DNA of 64,000 nucleotides from an uncultured Flavobacteriaceae bacterium (GTDB taxonomy: Bacteria; Bacteroidota; Bacteroidia; Flavobacteriales; Flavobacteriaceae), in the NCBI GenBank assembly GCA_947500575.1, contig CANMSI010000006.1, positions 124,001-188,000 on the forward strand, written 5' to 3'. Of this stretch, positions 18,162-27,365 are shown in pieces (the stretch's first letter is position 1; every line of letters begins with the position of its first letter). Made by a program: the position numbers and the translations under genes. Below the pieces are notes generated by a model. That model ran no database searches and had not been told where the DNA came from. It saw only the letters and a list, made by a program, of their open reading frames with translations.

Positions 18162-19028
18162 ATGAATGTATTTGTAATTGGTATTGGATTAATAGGCGGT
18201 TCTATGGCAAAGGATATAAAACGGTTATATCCTAGTGCTAAAATCTATGGAATAGATACGAACGATGCTCATTTGGAAGAAGCCTTGACCTTGGAATTAA
18301 TCGATGCTAAGTCTACATATGAAGAACTTTCCAAGGCAGATATGGTTATTGTAAGTATCCCTGTGGATGTCATGGTAAAAACGATGCCAAGGATTTTGGA
18401 AGCCATTCAGGATGATGCTGTGGTTATTGACGTAGGATCTACTAAGTCATTGATCTGTAAAACGCTTGAAAACCACCCAAGGAGGAGAAATTTTTTGGCA
18501 TGCCACCCCATCTCGGGTACAGAATTTTCAGGACCGTCGGCGGCAGAAGAAGGTTTATACATCGGGAAAACCAATATAATCTGTGAGGTTGAAAAAACGG
18601 CATTTAAATTACAGGAAAAAGCCTTGGAAGTATTCTCTAAAATGGGAATGCGGATACGATATATGAACCCAGATGCGCATGACAAACACATTGCTTACGT
18701 CTCGCACTTATCACATATAAGTTCTTTTATGTTGGGAAAGACCGTTATAGAAAAGGAAAAAAATGAGCGCGATATTTTTGATATGGCGGGATCTGGATTT
18801 GGGAGCACGGTTAGGTTAGCTAAAAGCTCTCCAGCAATGTGGACGCCAATTTTTAAGCAAAACAAGGAGAATGTTGTAGAGACCCTAGAAGAATACATCC
18901 AGAATCTAAAGGCATTTAAGCAATTGCTTTTAGACGATGATTATCAAGGCATTTTTAAAGAGATGGATAATACCAATAAAATAAAAGAAATATTAAACGG
19001 AATACCACAAAATAAATTAGAACAGTAA
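18162..19028 (+). CDS. tyrA: Prephenate dehydrogenase
   Basis: A 288-residue enzyme with an N-terminal NAD-binding GIGLIGGSMAKD motif (residues 7-18). The TyrA blocks are seen: VIDVGSTKS, ACHPISGTEFSGPSAA and the HDKHIAYVSHLSH segment with catalytic and substrate-binding His. It oxidatively decarboxylates prephenate to 4-hydroxyphenylpyruvate. The length fits a stand-alone TyrA without a chorismate mutase or ACT domain. It follows the aminotransferase by 17 nt and precedes the DAHP synthase by 1 nt. Confidence 0.94.
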   Translation: MNVFVIGIGLIGGSMAKDIKRLYPSAKIYGIDTNDAHLEEALTLELIDAKSTYEELSKADMVIVSIPVDVMVKTMPRILEAIQDDAVVIDVGSTKSLICKTLENHPRRRNFLACHPISGTEFSGPSAAEEGLYIGKTNIICEVEKTAFKLQEKALEVFSKMGMRIRYMNPDAHDKHIAYVSHLSHISSFMLGKTVIEKEKNERDIFDMAGSGFGSTVRLAKSSPAMWTPIFKQNKENVVETLEEYIQNLKAFKQLLLDDDYQGIFKEMDNTNKIKEILNGIPQNKLEQ

Positions 19029-19029
19029 A

Positions 19030-20112
19030 ATGGAGAATTCAAAACAAATGAGATCATGGTTAGACGATATGGGATTAGACCATCCTTTAGTGATAGCGGG
19101 GCCATGCAGTGCGGAAACAGAGGAGCAGGTGCTAAAAATTGCACATGATTTAAAAAATACGGATGTCAACTACTATCGTGCGGGTATATGGAAACCAAGA
19201 ACGCGCCCTGGTAATTTTGAAGGGGTTGGGGCTATTGGTTTAAAATGGTTACAAAGAGTAAAAGAAGAGACCGGTTTAAAAACGGCAACCGAAGTAGCAA
19301 ATAGGGCACATGTAGATTTGGCTTTGGAGCACGATATAGATCTACTTTGGATAGGAGCTAGGTCAACTGTAAGTCCTTTTATCGTGCAAGAAATTGCGGA
19401 TGCGTTAGAAGGAACGGATAAGGTTGTATTGATTAAAAACCCTGTAAATCCAGACTTATCGCTTTGGCTAGGAGCAGTGGAGCGCTTGTATTCTGCAGAC
19501 ATTAAGAAATTAGGAGTTATTCACAGGGGGTTTTCTACCTATGAAAAAACCAAGTATAGAAACATACCAGAATGGCAATTGGCCATTGAATTACAAACGC
19601 GTTTTCCAGATTTACCTTTAATTAACGACCCATCTCATATTACAGGAAAACGAGATATGATTTTTGACGTTTCCCAAACAGCGCTCGACCTAAATTTTGA
19701 TGGTCTAATGATAGAAACGCATCACGATCCAGATAATGCTTGGAGCGACGCAGCGCAGCAGGTAACCCCAGATAGGTTGGTGCAGATTATGGAAGATTTA
19801 AGGATTAGAAAAGAAACGAGTGAGGAAGCTGAATACAGCAGCAAATTAAATAATTTGAGAGCTCAAATAGATGTAATAGACAATCAAATTATAGAAACTT
19901 TAGGGAAACGAATGAAGGTGGCAGATGCCATTGGAGGTTTAAAAAAACAGCGAAACGTTGCGGTTTTACAAACCAATCGTTGGAATTCTATTTTGGGGAA
20001 TATGATTCTAGAAGGAGAGTCTAAAGGCTTAAGTGAAGAATTTGTTTTACGCATGTTTAAAGCAATTCATCAAGAATCCATTAACCATCAGGAAAAGATT
20101 ATCAAGGGATAA
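19030..20112 (+). CDS. Bifunctional DAHP synthase / chorismate mutase type II
   Basis: A 360-residue fusion. Residues 1-260 are a class I-beta (KdsA-like) DAHP synthase: IAGPCSAETEEQ, RAGIWKPRTRPGNFEG, LWIGARSTVSPF, NDPSHITGKRD and the metal-site segment MIETHHDPDNAWSD. Residues 275-355 are an AroQ chorismate mutase helix bundle (LRAQIDVIDNQIIETLGKRMKVADAIG). It runs both the first step of the shikimate pathway and the branch-point step to prephenate, so the operon has entry and exit enzymes together. A terminator follows directly. Confidence 0.94.
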   Translation: MENSKQMRSWLDDMGLDHPLVIAGPCSAETEEQVLKIAHDLKNTDVNYYRAGIWKPRTRPGNFEGVGAIGLKWLQRVKEETGLKTATEVANRAHVDLALEHDIDLLWIGARSTVSPFIVQEIADALEGTDKVVLIKNPVNPDLSLWLGAVERLYSADIKKLGVIHRGFSTYEKTKYRNIPEWQLAIELQTRFPDLPLINDPSHITGKRDMIFDVSQTALDLNFDGLMIETHHDPDNAWSDAAQQVTPDRLVQIMEDLRIRKETSEEAEYSSKLNNLRAQIDVIDNQIIETLGKRMKVADAIGGLKKQRNVAVLQTNRWNSILGNMILEGESKGLSEEFVLRMFKAIHQESINHQEKIIKG

Positions 20113-20115
20113 GAG

Positions 20116-20141
20116 AAAAGGCAGTTTTAAACTGCCTTTTT
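20116..20141 (+). terminator. Terminator of the aromatic operon
   Basis: AAAAGGCAGTTT pairs with AAACTGCCTTTT around a very short loop, ending in a T run, directly after the stop codon at 20112. It is a standard intrinsic terminator. Confidence 0.9.
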
Positions 20142-20203
20142 ATATGCTAACTGTAACAATTGCAGTTTTGAATTATCTTTAGATAAATTAAAAGAACACA
20201 ATC

Positions 20204-20878
20204 ATGAAAAGATTCATAGTAATTTGTTTAGTGCTTGCATCAGCACATACTTTTGGACAGCGTATTATTGACAAGGAAGTAGGAGATTTTGATACCGTTA
20301 AAGTTTTTGACCTCATTGAGGTAAATCTCATACAGTCCGAAGAGAACAAGGTATTAATTAAAGGAGAAAATGTAGATGATATTGAGATCATTAATAAAAA
20401 TGGAACTCTTAAAGTTCGAATGAAATTGGATAAAATCTTTCGTGGAGAAGATACTTTCGTAGAAGTACATTATACAAAGCTGGCTTTGATTGATGGGAAC
20501 GAAGGAGCAAGAATAACTTCGAATGCTCAAATAAAACAAAATACCATTGAATTAAAAACCCAGGAGGGTGCCAAAATAAAAGTTGGTTTGGATGTAAATC
20601 ATGTAATGATTAGGTCTGTTACCGGTGGAATAATTGAAGCATCTGGTTTAGCAAAAAATCAAGAAGTAGTTCTTAACACCGGCGGTATTTTTGAAGGGAG
20701 AGAATTACATGCAGAAACGGCGAGTGTAAAGATTATTGCGGCAGGAGAAGCAGAAGTATATGCTTCAGATAAACTAGATATTAAAGTAAAGGCAGGAGGC
20801 GATGTTTATGTGTATGGAAATCCAAAAGAGATTAATAAAAAGACCTTTGCTGGCGGAAGAATATATATGAAAGAATAA
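20204..20878 (+). CDS. Head GIN domain (DUF2807) secreted protein
   Basis: A 224-residue protein with a Sec signal peptide (cleavage after HTFGQ, about residue 19) and one DUF2807 domain. The repeated turns (GNEGARITSNAQIKQNTIELKTQEGAKIKV) look like a right-handed beta-helix. It has no lipobox, unlike the DUF2807 protein at 8705. It is monocistronic, between two terminators. The biochemical role is unknown. Confidence 0.8.
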   Translation: MKRFIVICLVLASAHTFGQRIIDKEVGDFDTVKVFDLIEVNLIQSEENKVLIKGENVDDIEIINKNGTLKVRMKLDKIFRGEDTFVEVHYTKLALIDGNEGARITSNAQIKQNTIELKTQEGAKIKVGLDVNHVMIRSVTGGIIEASGLAKNQEVVLNTGGIFEGRELHAETASVKIIAAGEAEVYASDKLDIKVKAGGDVYVYGNPKEINKKTFAGGRIYMKE

Positions 20879-20896
20879 GATCTTTGGTTATAAAAC

Positions 20897-20928
20897 AAAA
20901 AACCCGATAGTATCTATCGGGTTTTTTT
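20897..20928. terminator. Bidirectional terminator between convergent genes
   Basis: AAAAAACCCGATAG pairs with CTATCGGGTTTTTT around a 4-nt loop. A run of A on one side and T on the other lets it serve both the gene ending at 20878 (+) and the one ending at 20946 (-). Its CCCGATA/TATCGGG arms match the small palindromes at 7347 and 30949. Confidence 0.9.
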
Positions 20929-20945
20929 ATGTTCTTTATTGGCTA

Positions 20946-21380
20946 TTACTTTTTAAAAATATAGCGTGTAATAAAAATACCTGCATCTCCTTTCGTTGAA
21001 CTTTCTACGGCACTTGTTACAAAAGCTAATTCCCAACCTTCTGCAACCATTGTATTGATTTTTGAAGTAATTAAAGCATCATTGGCAGCAATATTCTGAA
21101 AACGAATTCCAGCAACATTATAGAAATTTAATAGCTTAGTTTCATCAAAATCTTTTACACGAATCTCACCTCTTTTAGACTTATTTCTAGTATTGTCTTC
21201 TGATGTTTGGGTACTGGTGTATTGCTTATAATCCTTTTCTTCATTGGCACTTATAATTCTTGAACGACCAAGTCCACTAGATACAATAGATTCTACGCTA
21301 GTAACAACTTTAAATTGTTGAGCACTTACATCTACCGTAGCTGCAAGAACAATGCATGCGATAATTAAAAGTTTTTTCAT
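20946..21380 (-). CDS. Secreted protein of unknown function
   Basis: I do not recognise this 144-residue protein beyond a clear signal peptide (MKKLLIIACIVLAATVDVSAQ). The mature part is polar, with a charged Ser/Thr/Lys-rich middle and a C-terminal block INTMVAEGWELAFVTSAVES that resembles the DUF4177-like pattern of short conserved proteins. It ends on a shared terminator and has about 240 nt of gene-free DNA upstream, so it is probably transcribed alone. Confidence 0.7.
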   Translation of the reverse strand: MKKLLIIACIVLAATVDVSAQQFKVVTSVESIVSSGLGRSRIISANEEKDYKQYTSTQTSEDNTRNKSKRGEIRVKDFDETKLLNFYNVAGIRFQNIAANDALITSKINTMVAEGWELAFVTSAVESSTKGDAGIFITRYIFKK

Positions 21381-21621
21381 TTGATTAAATTTTAGTGAAT
21401 GTTAGAAATACGATGTTTATTATAATCCCTAAAGTACTACGATTTTTTGTCTTAAAGAATCGATTTATTCAAATTCATAGAAAATAGGCTGATTGTTGGA
21501 TTGAAAACTTAAGAATTTCTGGGAATTATAGAAGTCTAAATTGTTCTAATAGATCTTTCTAAATGGCACTGATCCATTAGAATTGTGCTATTTTTGCGCA
21601 ACGCATTAAATAGCGCATTGC

Positions 21622-22572
21622 ATGATAGGGATTGTTTATAAATCTACCGGAAGCTGGTACACTGTAAAAGAAGAGGACGGTATATTTTATGAATGTAGAA
21701 TAAAAGGTAAGTTTAGAATTAAAGGAATTAAAAGTACCAATCCTATCGCTGTTGGAGATACTGTTGTTTTTGATATTGAAACAATCGGAGATGAAACTAC
21801 AGGGATTATTACCGAAATACAGGATCGAAAAAATTACATTATTAGAAAGTCGGTGAACCTATCAAAGCAAACGCATATCATTGCGGCTAATTTGGATCAG
21901 GTTTTTTTATTGATTACACTTAACAATCCTACTACATTTACCACCTTTATAGATCGATTTTTGGTTACTTGTGAAGCGTACGAAGTAACAGCAGTATTGC
22001 TGTTTAATAAGATTGACACCTATGAACCGGAAGAGCTCGATGAAATAAAATACCTAGCAGCTCTTTACAGAAAAATAGGATATACATGCATAGGCATTTC
22101 TGCAAAAACGGGAAAAAATGTAGACCAGGTAAAGACTTTAATGAAAGATAAAACAAGTATGTTTTCTGGTCACTCTGGTGTAGGAAAGTCTACCCTGCTC
22201 AACGGTATTGAACCAACATTGCAAATAAAAACTGCACAAATATCGCAACAACACTTGCAAGGACAGCATACTACTACTTTTGCAGAAATGTATGATATGG
22301 ATTTTGGGGCGCAAATTATTGATACCCCAGGAATTAAAGGTTTTGGCATTGTAGATATGGAAAAAGAGGAAATTGGAGATTACTTTCCAGAATTCTTTGA
22401 GCTAAAAAATAAATGCAAGTTCAACAATTGCATGCATTTGGATGAACCCAGTTGTGCTGTGAAGACCGCTTTAGAAGCTAATAGTATTGCTTGGAGCAGG
22501 TATAAAAGTTATGTTCAGATGGTTGCAGGCGAGGAAGAGAGTTATAGAACCGATATTTACGGAGAAAAATAA
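21622..22572 (+). CDS. rsgA: Ribosome small subunit-dependent GTPase A
   Basis: A 316-residue circularly permuted GTPase. It has an N-terminal OB fold, then G4 (LFNKID), G1 (GHSGVGKST) and G3 (DTPGIKG) in the permuted order, and a C-terminal zinc-binding segment CKFNNCMHLDEPSC. RsgA checks late 30S subunit assembly. A possible -7 box TATTTTTG lies at 21589-21596. The dtd start follows the stop directly (TAAATG), so the two genes are coupled. Confidence 0.95.
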   Translation: MIGIVYKSTGSWYTVKEEDGIFYECRIKGKFRIKGIKSTNPIAVGDTVVFDIETIGDETTGIITEIQDRKNYIIRKSVNLSKQTHIIAANLDQVFLLITLNNPTTFTTFIDRFLVTCEAYEVTAVLLFNKIDTYEPEELDEIKYLAALYRKIGYTCIGISAKTGKNVDQVKTLMKDKTSMFSGHSGVGKSTLLNGIEPTLQIKTAQISQQHLQGQHTTTFAEMYDMDFGAQIIDTPGIKGFGIVDMEKEEIGDYFPEFFELKNKCKFNNCMHLDEPSCAVKTALEANSIAWSRYKSYVQMVAGEEESYRTDIYGEK

Positions 22573-23025
22573 ATGAGGGCAGTAATTCAGAGGGTCATAG
22601 AGGCAAGTGTTGTTATTGATGGAACCTTGTTTTCAGAAATAAAAAATGGCGTACTTATTCTCTTGGGAGTGGAAGATTTAGATACTCATGAAGATATCGT
22701 ATGGCTATCTCGAAAAATTGCAAATCTTCGAATCTTTAATGACAAAGAAGGTGTTATGAATACTTCGCTAATAGATGTCGGCGGAAATGCTTTGGTGGTG
22801 AGTCAGTTTACTTTACACGCCTCCATAAAAAAAGGCAATAGACCCTCATATATAAAGGCGGCTAAGCCCAAAACTGCAATTCCACTATACGAGAGGTTTG
22901 TAGCACAATTAGAAAAAGATATTGGAAGTAAAGTAAGGACAGGTGTATTTGGTGCTGATATGAAAATACAGCTTGTAAATGATGGCCCCGTTACCATACT
23001 TATAGATACAAAGAACAAAGAATAA
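22573..23025 (+). CDS. dtd: D-aminoacyl-tRNA deacylase
   Basis: A 150-residue DTD with the two active-site motifs at normal positions: SQFTLHAS (about residue 77) and the cross-subunit GPVTILID near the C-terminus (Gly-cisPro). It removes D-amino acids, and glycine from mischarged tRNA-Ala. It directly abuts rsgA, with no gap between stop and start. Confidence 0.95.
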   Translation: MRAVIQRVIEASVVIDGTLFSEIKNGVLILLGVEDLDTHEDIVWLSRKIANLRIFNDKEGVMNTSLIDVGGNALVVSQFTLHASIKKGNRPSYIKAAKPKTAIPLYERFVAQLEKDIGSKVRTGVFGADMKIQLVNDGPVTILIDTKNKE

Positions 23026-23045
23026 TCGCTTTTAGTCGATTTTTT
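23024..23045 (+). terminator. Weak terminator after dtd
   Basis: AATCG (23024-23028) pairs with CGATT (23037-23041) and is followed by a T run to 23045. The stem is only 5 bp, so efficiency may be low. It overlaps the dtd stop codon. Confidence 0.4.
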
Positions 23046-23111
23046 GTTCAGAAAAGTAAGAAAATTATCTTTTTTGGTTTTTATTTGCAATAACCAAGCA
23101 AACCATTAACC

Positions 23112-25010
23112 ATGCGCACATTACTGCTATTCTGCGTGTTCCTCTCTTTTTCTTTTTTGAGCGGGCAAGAGACAAATTACCAAGCCAATACAATTGATAA
23201 AGTACTAACGGACAATGCCAATGCTGTTGTGTTTTTGGATGATACTGCTATTTCTTTGATTTCTAAGGAGAAAATGTTGGTGTCCAAAAAGCGTGTTGTA
23301 GCTGTTTTAAAGTCGGCCGGTCAGGGAATCATAAATCCATATGCCTATTATGATCCAATGACAAAGCTAAAACAGCTAGAGGCAATTGTTTATGATGCTA
23401 ACGGAAATCAAATAAAGAAAATAAAGAAAAAGGATTTTAAAGATGTGAGCGCAGTGGATGGCGGAACTTTGTATAGTGATTCCAGAATAAAATATTTTGA
23501 ATATGTGCCTACGGCATATCCTTATACTATTTCGTTTTCGTATAGTTTTGAAACTGCAAACACTGCTTTTTTACCTAAGTGGTCCCCAGTGGATGAATAC
23601 AAAGTGAGTACGCAGAAAAGTTCTTATACTTTTTCTTTCCCAGAAGGAATGGAGATTCGTAAAAAAGAAAAGAATTTTGAAGGCTATCCTATAACCAACT
23701 TTTCCAAAGGAAATACGCTTCACTATCAGATGGATAATATGCCCGCTACTCGCTATGAAATGTTAAGTCCGTCTTTTTTCGAAATTGAACCTCAATTATT
23801 AGTGAGCTTGAACAACTTTCATTTAGAAGGTTTAGACGGGCAAGGCAGTGACTGGGTGTCTTTTGGTAAATGGAGATATAAAAGTATGATACAGGAAAGG
23901 GATAAATTGCCTCCTACAACGGTTTCAAAAATAAGTTCACTTGTTGAAGGTATTGAAGACCCGATAGAGAAAGTGAAAATTATTTACGAATATGTGCAAG
24001 ACAATACTCGCTATATTAGCGTACAATTAGGAATAGGTGGTTGGATGCCTATTGCAGCCTCCGAAGTAGATGAAGTAAAATACGGAGACTGTAAAGGACT
24101 TACCAATTATACCAAAGCGCTTCTAAAATCTCAAGGGATAGAATCATACTATAGTGTGGTTTGGGCGGGTGCTTCGAAACGCAGTATGGAAACTGATTTT
24201 GCTTCAATGCAAGGAAATCATGTTATTTTAAACGTGCCCAACGATGGAGGAGACGTTTGGCTAGAATGTACAAGCCAAGATGCTCCATTTGGTTTTATGG
24301 GCAGTTTTACCGACGATAGAGAAGTATTGGTACTTACTCCAAATGGTGGCACTCTTAAACATACAACGGCTTATCTAGATGAAGATAATAAGAAAAGTAC
24401 CGCAGCTAGCTATCAACTAACATCTGAAGGAGTGCTTACAGCAGATGTGGCCGTTGTAAGTGAAGGAATACAATATGACAATCGTTCTTCAATAGCGAGT
24501 CTTTCCGACAAGAGAAAGGATGCATACTACAAGGAGTATTGGAGCCATATGAATGGGGTAAAAATAAAAGAAATGAATTTCTTAAATAATAAGCAAGAGG
24601 TTCAGTTTGTAGAACATATAACCCTAGAAGTACCTAATTATGGTGATCAAGCAGGGAATGATATGCTTTTTAAAGTGAACCCTTTCGATATTAACGACTT
24701 TGTACCAGATCGTTATAGAAATAGAAAACAACCTTTTGAAATTGCACGTGGGTATTTGCATGAAAATACCTATAAAGTGAAGTTGCCAGCATCCTATACC
24801 GTTTCTGTCTTACCAGCACCTATAGTAGTGGAAAGTAAGTACGGTAGTTATGAAGTAAGCATAGAAAAAGAATCAGATACCCAATTGGTTTATAAAAGAA
24901 AATTACTAATTAAAAAGGGAAGGTATCCAAAAGAAGAGTATAATGAATATCGAAACTTTAGACGAAAAGTAGCCAAAGGCGATAATCTTAAAATAGTACT
25001 AACCAAATAA
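23112..25010 (+). CDS. DUF3857 / transglutaminase-like secreted protein
   Basis: A 632-residue protein with a signal peptide (cleavage near LSGQ), an N-terminal DUF3857 domain and a central transglutaminase-like domain. The catalytic Cys lies in KYGDCKGLTNYTKALLKSQGI, followed by His in GNHVILNV and Asp/Glu in WLECTS. A beta-rich C-terminal part follows. All three catalytic positions look intact. Such proteins are common in Bacteroidota envelopes; whether they cross-link or cleave is not known. It is followed by a paralogue 11 nt downstream. Confidence 0.85.
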   Translation: MRTLLLFCVFLSFSFLSGQETNYQANTIDKVLTDNANAVVFLDDTAISLISKEKMLVSKKRVVAVLKSAGQGIINPYAYYDPMTKLKQLEAIVYDANGNQIKKIKKKDFKDVSAVDGGTLYSDSRIKYFEYVPTAYPYTISFSYSFETANTAFLPKWSPVDEYKVSTQKSSYTFSFPEGMEIRKKEKNFEGYPITNFSKGNTLHYQMDNMPATRYEMLSPSFFEIEPQLLVSLNNFHLEGLDGQGSDWVSFGKWRYKSMIQERDKLPPTTVSKISSLVEGIEDPIEKVKIIYEYVQDNTRYISVQLGIGGWMPIAASEVDEVKYGDCKGLTNYTKALLKSQGIESYYSVVWAGASKRSMETDFASMQGNHVILNVPNDGGDVWLECTSQDAPFGFMGSFTDDREVLVLTPNGGTLKHTTAYLDEDNKKSTAASYQLTSEGVLTADVAVVSEGIQYDNRSSIASLSDKRKDAYYKEYWSHMNGVKIKEMNFLNNKQEVQFVEHITLEVPNYGDQAGNDMLFKVNPFDINDFVPDRYRNRKQPFEIARGYLHENTYKVKLPASYTVSVLPAPIVVESKYGSYEVSIEKESDTQLVYKRKLLIKKGRYPKEEYNEYRNFRRKVAKGDNLKIVLTK

Positions 25011-25021
25011 CCAAAATCGGC

Positions 25022-26968
25022 ATGAATTTAAAAACAAGAGCTCTCATTTTTGTGTGTTTTCTTTGTATTGGTATGCAAGCACAACAACTAAAGTTTGGAA
25101 AGGTTTCCAAGGAAGAACTAGAGGAAAAAGTATATGCTAAAGATTCCTCTGCGGTAGCAGCTTATTTATATAAGCATAGGAATTCATTTTACCAATATTA
25201 TTCAGGTAGTGGATTGCAGCTGATCACAGAAATACACGAGCGTATTAAAATTTATGATAAAGCTGGGTTGGATTATGCTACCAAAACTATTAGCCTATAT
25301 AAAAGCGGGAGTACGGACGAGAAGTTTAGTAGTTTAAAAGCGATTACTTATAATTTGGAAAATGGAAAAATTTCCGAATCTAAATTAGGAAAAGATGGGA
25401 TTTTTAAATCGGAATATTCCAAAAATATCAATCAAGTGAAGCTTACGCTGCCTAATGTAAAAGAAGGCGCTGTTTTAGAATACAAATACCGAGTGACTTC
25501 TCCTTTTGTGCAAAGCATTGATGAATTTGTATTGCAAGAGGAGATACCTATTAAACGACTAAATGCCTCCATGAGAATTTTGGAATATTTTAAGTTTAAT
25601 CAGCGTCAAAAAGGCTTTTTTATGCTAAATCCAAAAGTTGAAAAAACAAGAGACAATCAATTAGGCATTGACGTAATAAAAACAGATTTTAACTTATCGG
25701 ATGTTCCCGCTATGAAACAAGAAAAATATGTTTCGAATATTGATAATTATAGATCGGCCGCAAAGTTTGAAATTGTTTCTTTAGAAATTCCTGGAAGCAC
25801 ATATGAAAATTTCTCTAAGACATGGGATGATGTTGTGGAAACCATTTATGATAACCCTTCTTTTGGGGGAGAACTTAAAAAGGGGAATTATTTTGAAGAT
25901 GATTTAAACACTGCATTAGAAGGGTCTACAAATGATGGGGAACGGATAGCTTCGACTATGAATTTTCTTAGAAAAAATGTGAAATGGAATTCGTCTAGAG
26001 GAGTGTATTGCGATGAGGGCGTAAAAAAAGCATTTAAAACTAAAACCGGGAATAGTGGTGATATGAATCTTATGCTTATTGCCATGTTAAAGCACGCTGG
26101 GATAGATGCCTACCCCGTACTTGTGAGTACTAGAGACAATGGTATTCCTCTATTTCCTACCTTACAAGGATTTAATTATGTGGTGGTAGCTGCTAAGATA
26201 GGAGATGGTTATGCTCTTATGGATGCAACGGATCCCTATAGCACTCCGAATGTGTTGCCTGTTAGGGCTTTAAATTGGTATGGCAGATTAATATCTGATA
26301 CCGGGAAATCTATATCCATAGATTTAATGCCCAAGCAGAAATCTGCAGAAGTGAATATGATGAATGTAACCATTAATGATGATGGCTCAATAAACGGTAA
26401 GTTCAGACAGCAATATACCAATCATAACGCTTTGTATTTTAGACAGAAATACAACCGAACCACAGAAGAAAGCTTTTTAGAAGAGCTGGAAAAAGAGAAT
26501 AGTGATATAGAAATATCTAATTATCAATTGAAAAATAACGAAAATATAGGAAAACCGATCGTGCAATCCTATGAATTTTACAAGGAAGATATGATCGATG
26601 TGGTAGGTGGTAAATTATATTTTTCACCCTTCTTTCATATAGTTACTTCTGAGAATCCGTTTAAATTGGAAAAGCGCGAATATCCGGTAGACTTTGGATA
26701 TCCCTGGATGGATAAGTTTACCATTAATGTGAAGGTTCCAGCAGGGTATAAGATAGAATCTATACCAGAGCCAATGGCATTGATGTTGCCAGAAGGGATG
26801 GGATCCTTTAAATACAATATTTCAGAAAATAAAGGAAATATTAGTATAAATGCAGCCGTGAGCATAAACTCAGCAATTATTGCACCTATGCAATACGATG
26901 CGTTGAAAGAATTTTACCGACAAATGGTGGAAAAAGAAACAGAAAAGGTAGTTTTATCCAAAATCTAG
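25022..26968 (+). CDS. DUF3857 / DUF3858 transglutaminase-like secreted protein with altered catalytic Cys
   Basis: A 648-residue paralogue of the preceding gene, with a signal peptide (cleavage near GMQAQ), DUF3857, a transglutaminase-like fold and a DUF3858-like C-terminal part. At the position of the catalytic Cys (GDCKGLTN in the neighbour) it reads KTGNSGDMNLMLIAMLKHAGI, with Ser-Gly-Asp in place of the Cys. The His/Asp region (NYVVVAAKIGDGYALMDATD) is also only partly like the active form. It is probably inactive as a transglutaminase and may be a partner of its neighbour. Confidence 0.82.
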   Translation: MNLKTRALIFVCFLCIGMQAQQLKFGKVSKEELEEKVYAKDSSAVAAYLYKHRNSFYQYYSGSGLQLITEIHERIKIYDKAGLDYATKTISLYKSGSTDEKFSSLKAITYNLENGKISESKLGKDGIFKSEYSKNINQVKLTLPNVKEGAVLEYKYRVTSPFVQSIDEFVLQEEIPIKRLNASMRILEYFKFNQRQKGFFMLNPKVEKTRDNQLGIDVIKTDFNLSDVPAMKQEKYVSNIDNYRSAAKFEIVSLEIPGSTYENFSKTWDDVVETIYDNPSFGGELKKGNYFEDDLNTALEGSTNDGERIASTMNFLRKNVKWNSSRGVYCDEGVKKAFKTKTGNSGDMNLMLIAMLKHAGIDAYPVLVSTRDNGIPLFPTLQGFNYVVVAAKIGDGYALMDATDPYSTPNVLPVRALNWYGRLISDTGKSISIDLMPKQKSAEVNMMNVTINDDGSINGKFRQQYTNHNALYFRQKYNRTTEESFLEELEKENSDIEISNYQLKNNENIGKPIVQSYEFYKEDMIDVVGGKLYFSPFFHIVTSENPFKLEKREYPVDFGYPWMDKFTINVKVPAGYKIESIPEPMALMLPEGMGSFKYNISENKGNISINAAVSINSAIIAPMQYDALKEFYRQMVEKETEKVVLSKI

Positions 26969-26972
26969 GAGG

Positions 26973-27299
26973 ATGAACATACAAAATGCGCAAAGTGCCG
27001 TTGATGAATGGATAAAAAATCATGGTGTTCGTTATTTTAATGAGCTCACCAATATGGCCCAGTTAACCGAAGAAGTAGGGGAGGTTGCCCGTATTATAGC
27101 TCGTAGGTATGGAGAGCAAAGTGAAAAGGAATCAGATAAAGAAAAAGATTTAGGAGAGGAGTTGGCAGATGTATTGTTTGTGGTACTCTGTTTAGCAAAT
27201 CAGACGGGGATTAATCTGCAAGAGGCATTTGATAAGAAATTGGATCTAAAAGCAAAGCGAGATCACGATAGACATCATCAGAATAAAAAGCTTAAATAG
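26973..27299 (+). CDS. MazG-like nucleotide pyrophosphohydrolase
   Basis: A 108-residue all-alpha NTP pyrophosphohydrolase. The metal-binding pairs are visible as EEVGE (about residues 31-35) and EELADVLF (about 62-69). The length fits a single MazG-like domain acting as a dimer or tetramer. It likely removes non-canonical or excess NTPs. It starts 4 nt after the DUF3857 gene, so it is probably co-transcribed. Confidence 0.88.
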   Translation: MNIQNAQSAVDEWIKNHGVRYFNELTNMAQLTEEVGEVARIIARRYGEQSEKESDKEKDLGEELADVLFVVLCLANQTGINLQEAFDKKLDLKAKRDHDRHHQNKKLK

Positions 27300-27365
27300 T
27301 CGTATATTTGTGGCTTAATTTTTTTTGAATGGTCCTTATTTTAGGACACCTTTACACTTTAGAAA

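Noticed and set aside
27303-27310. TATATTTG as a promoter box for aroA
   Set aside because: An exact -7 match, but no TTG at a suitable distance upstream. It could still act weakly, so it is not listed as a promoter.
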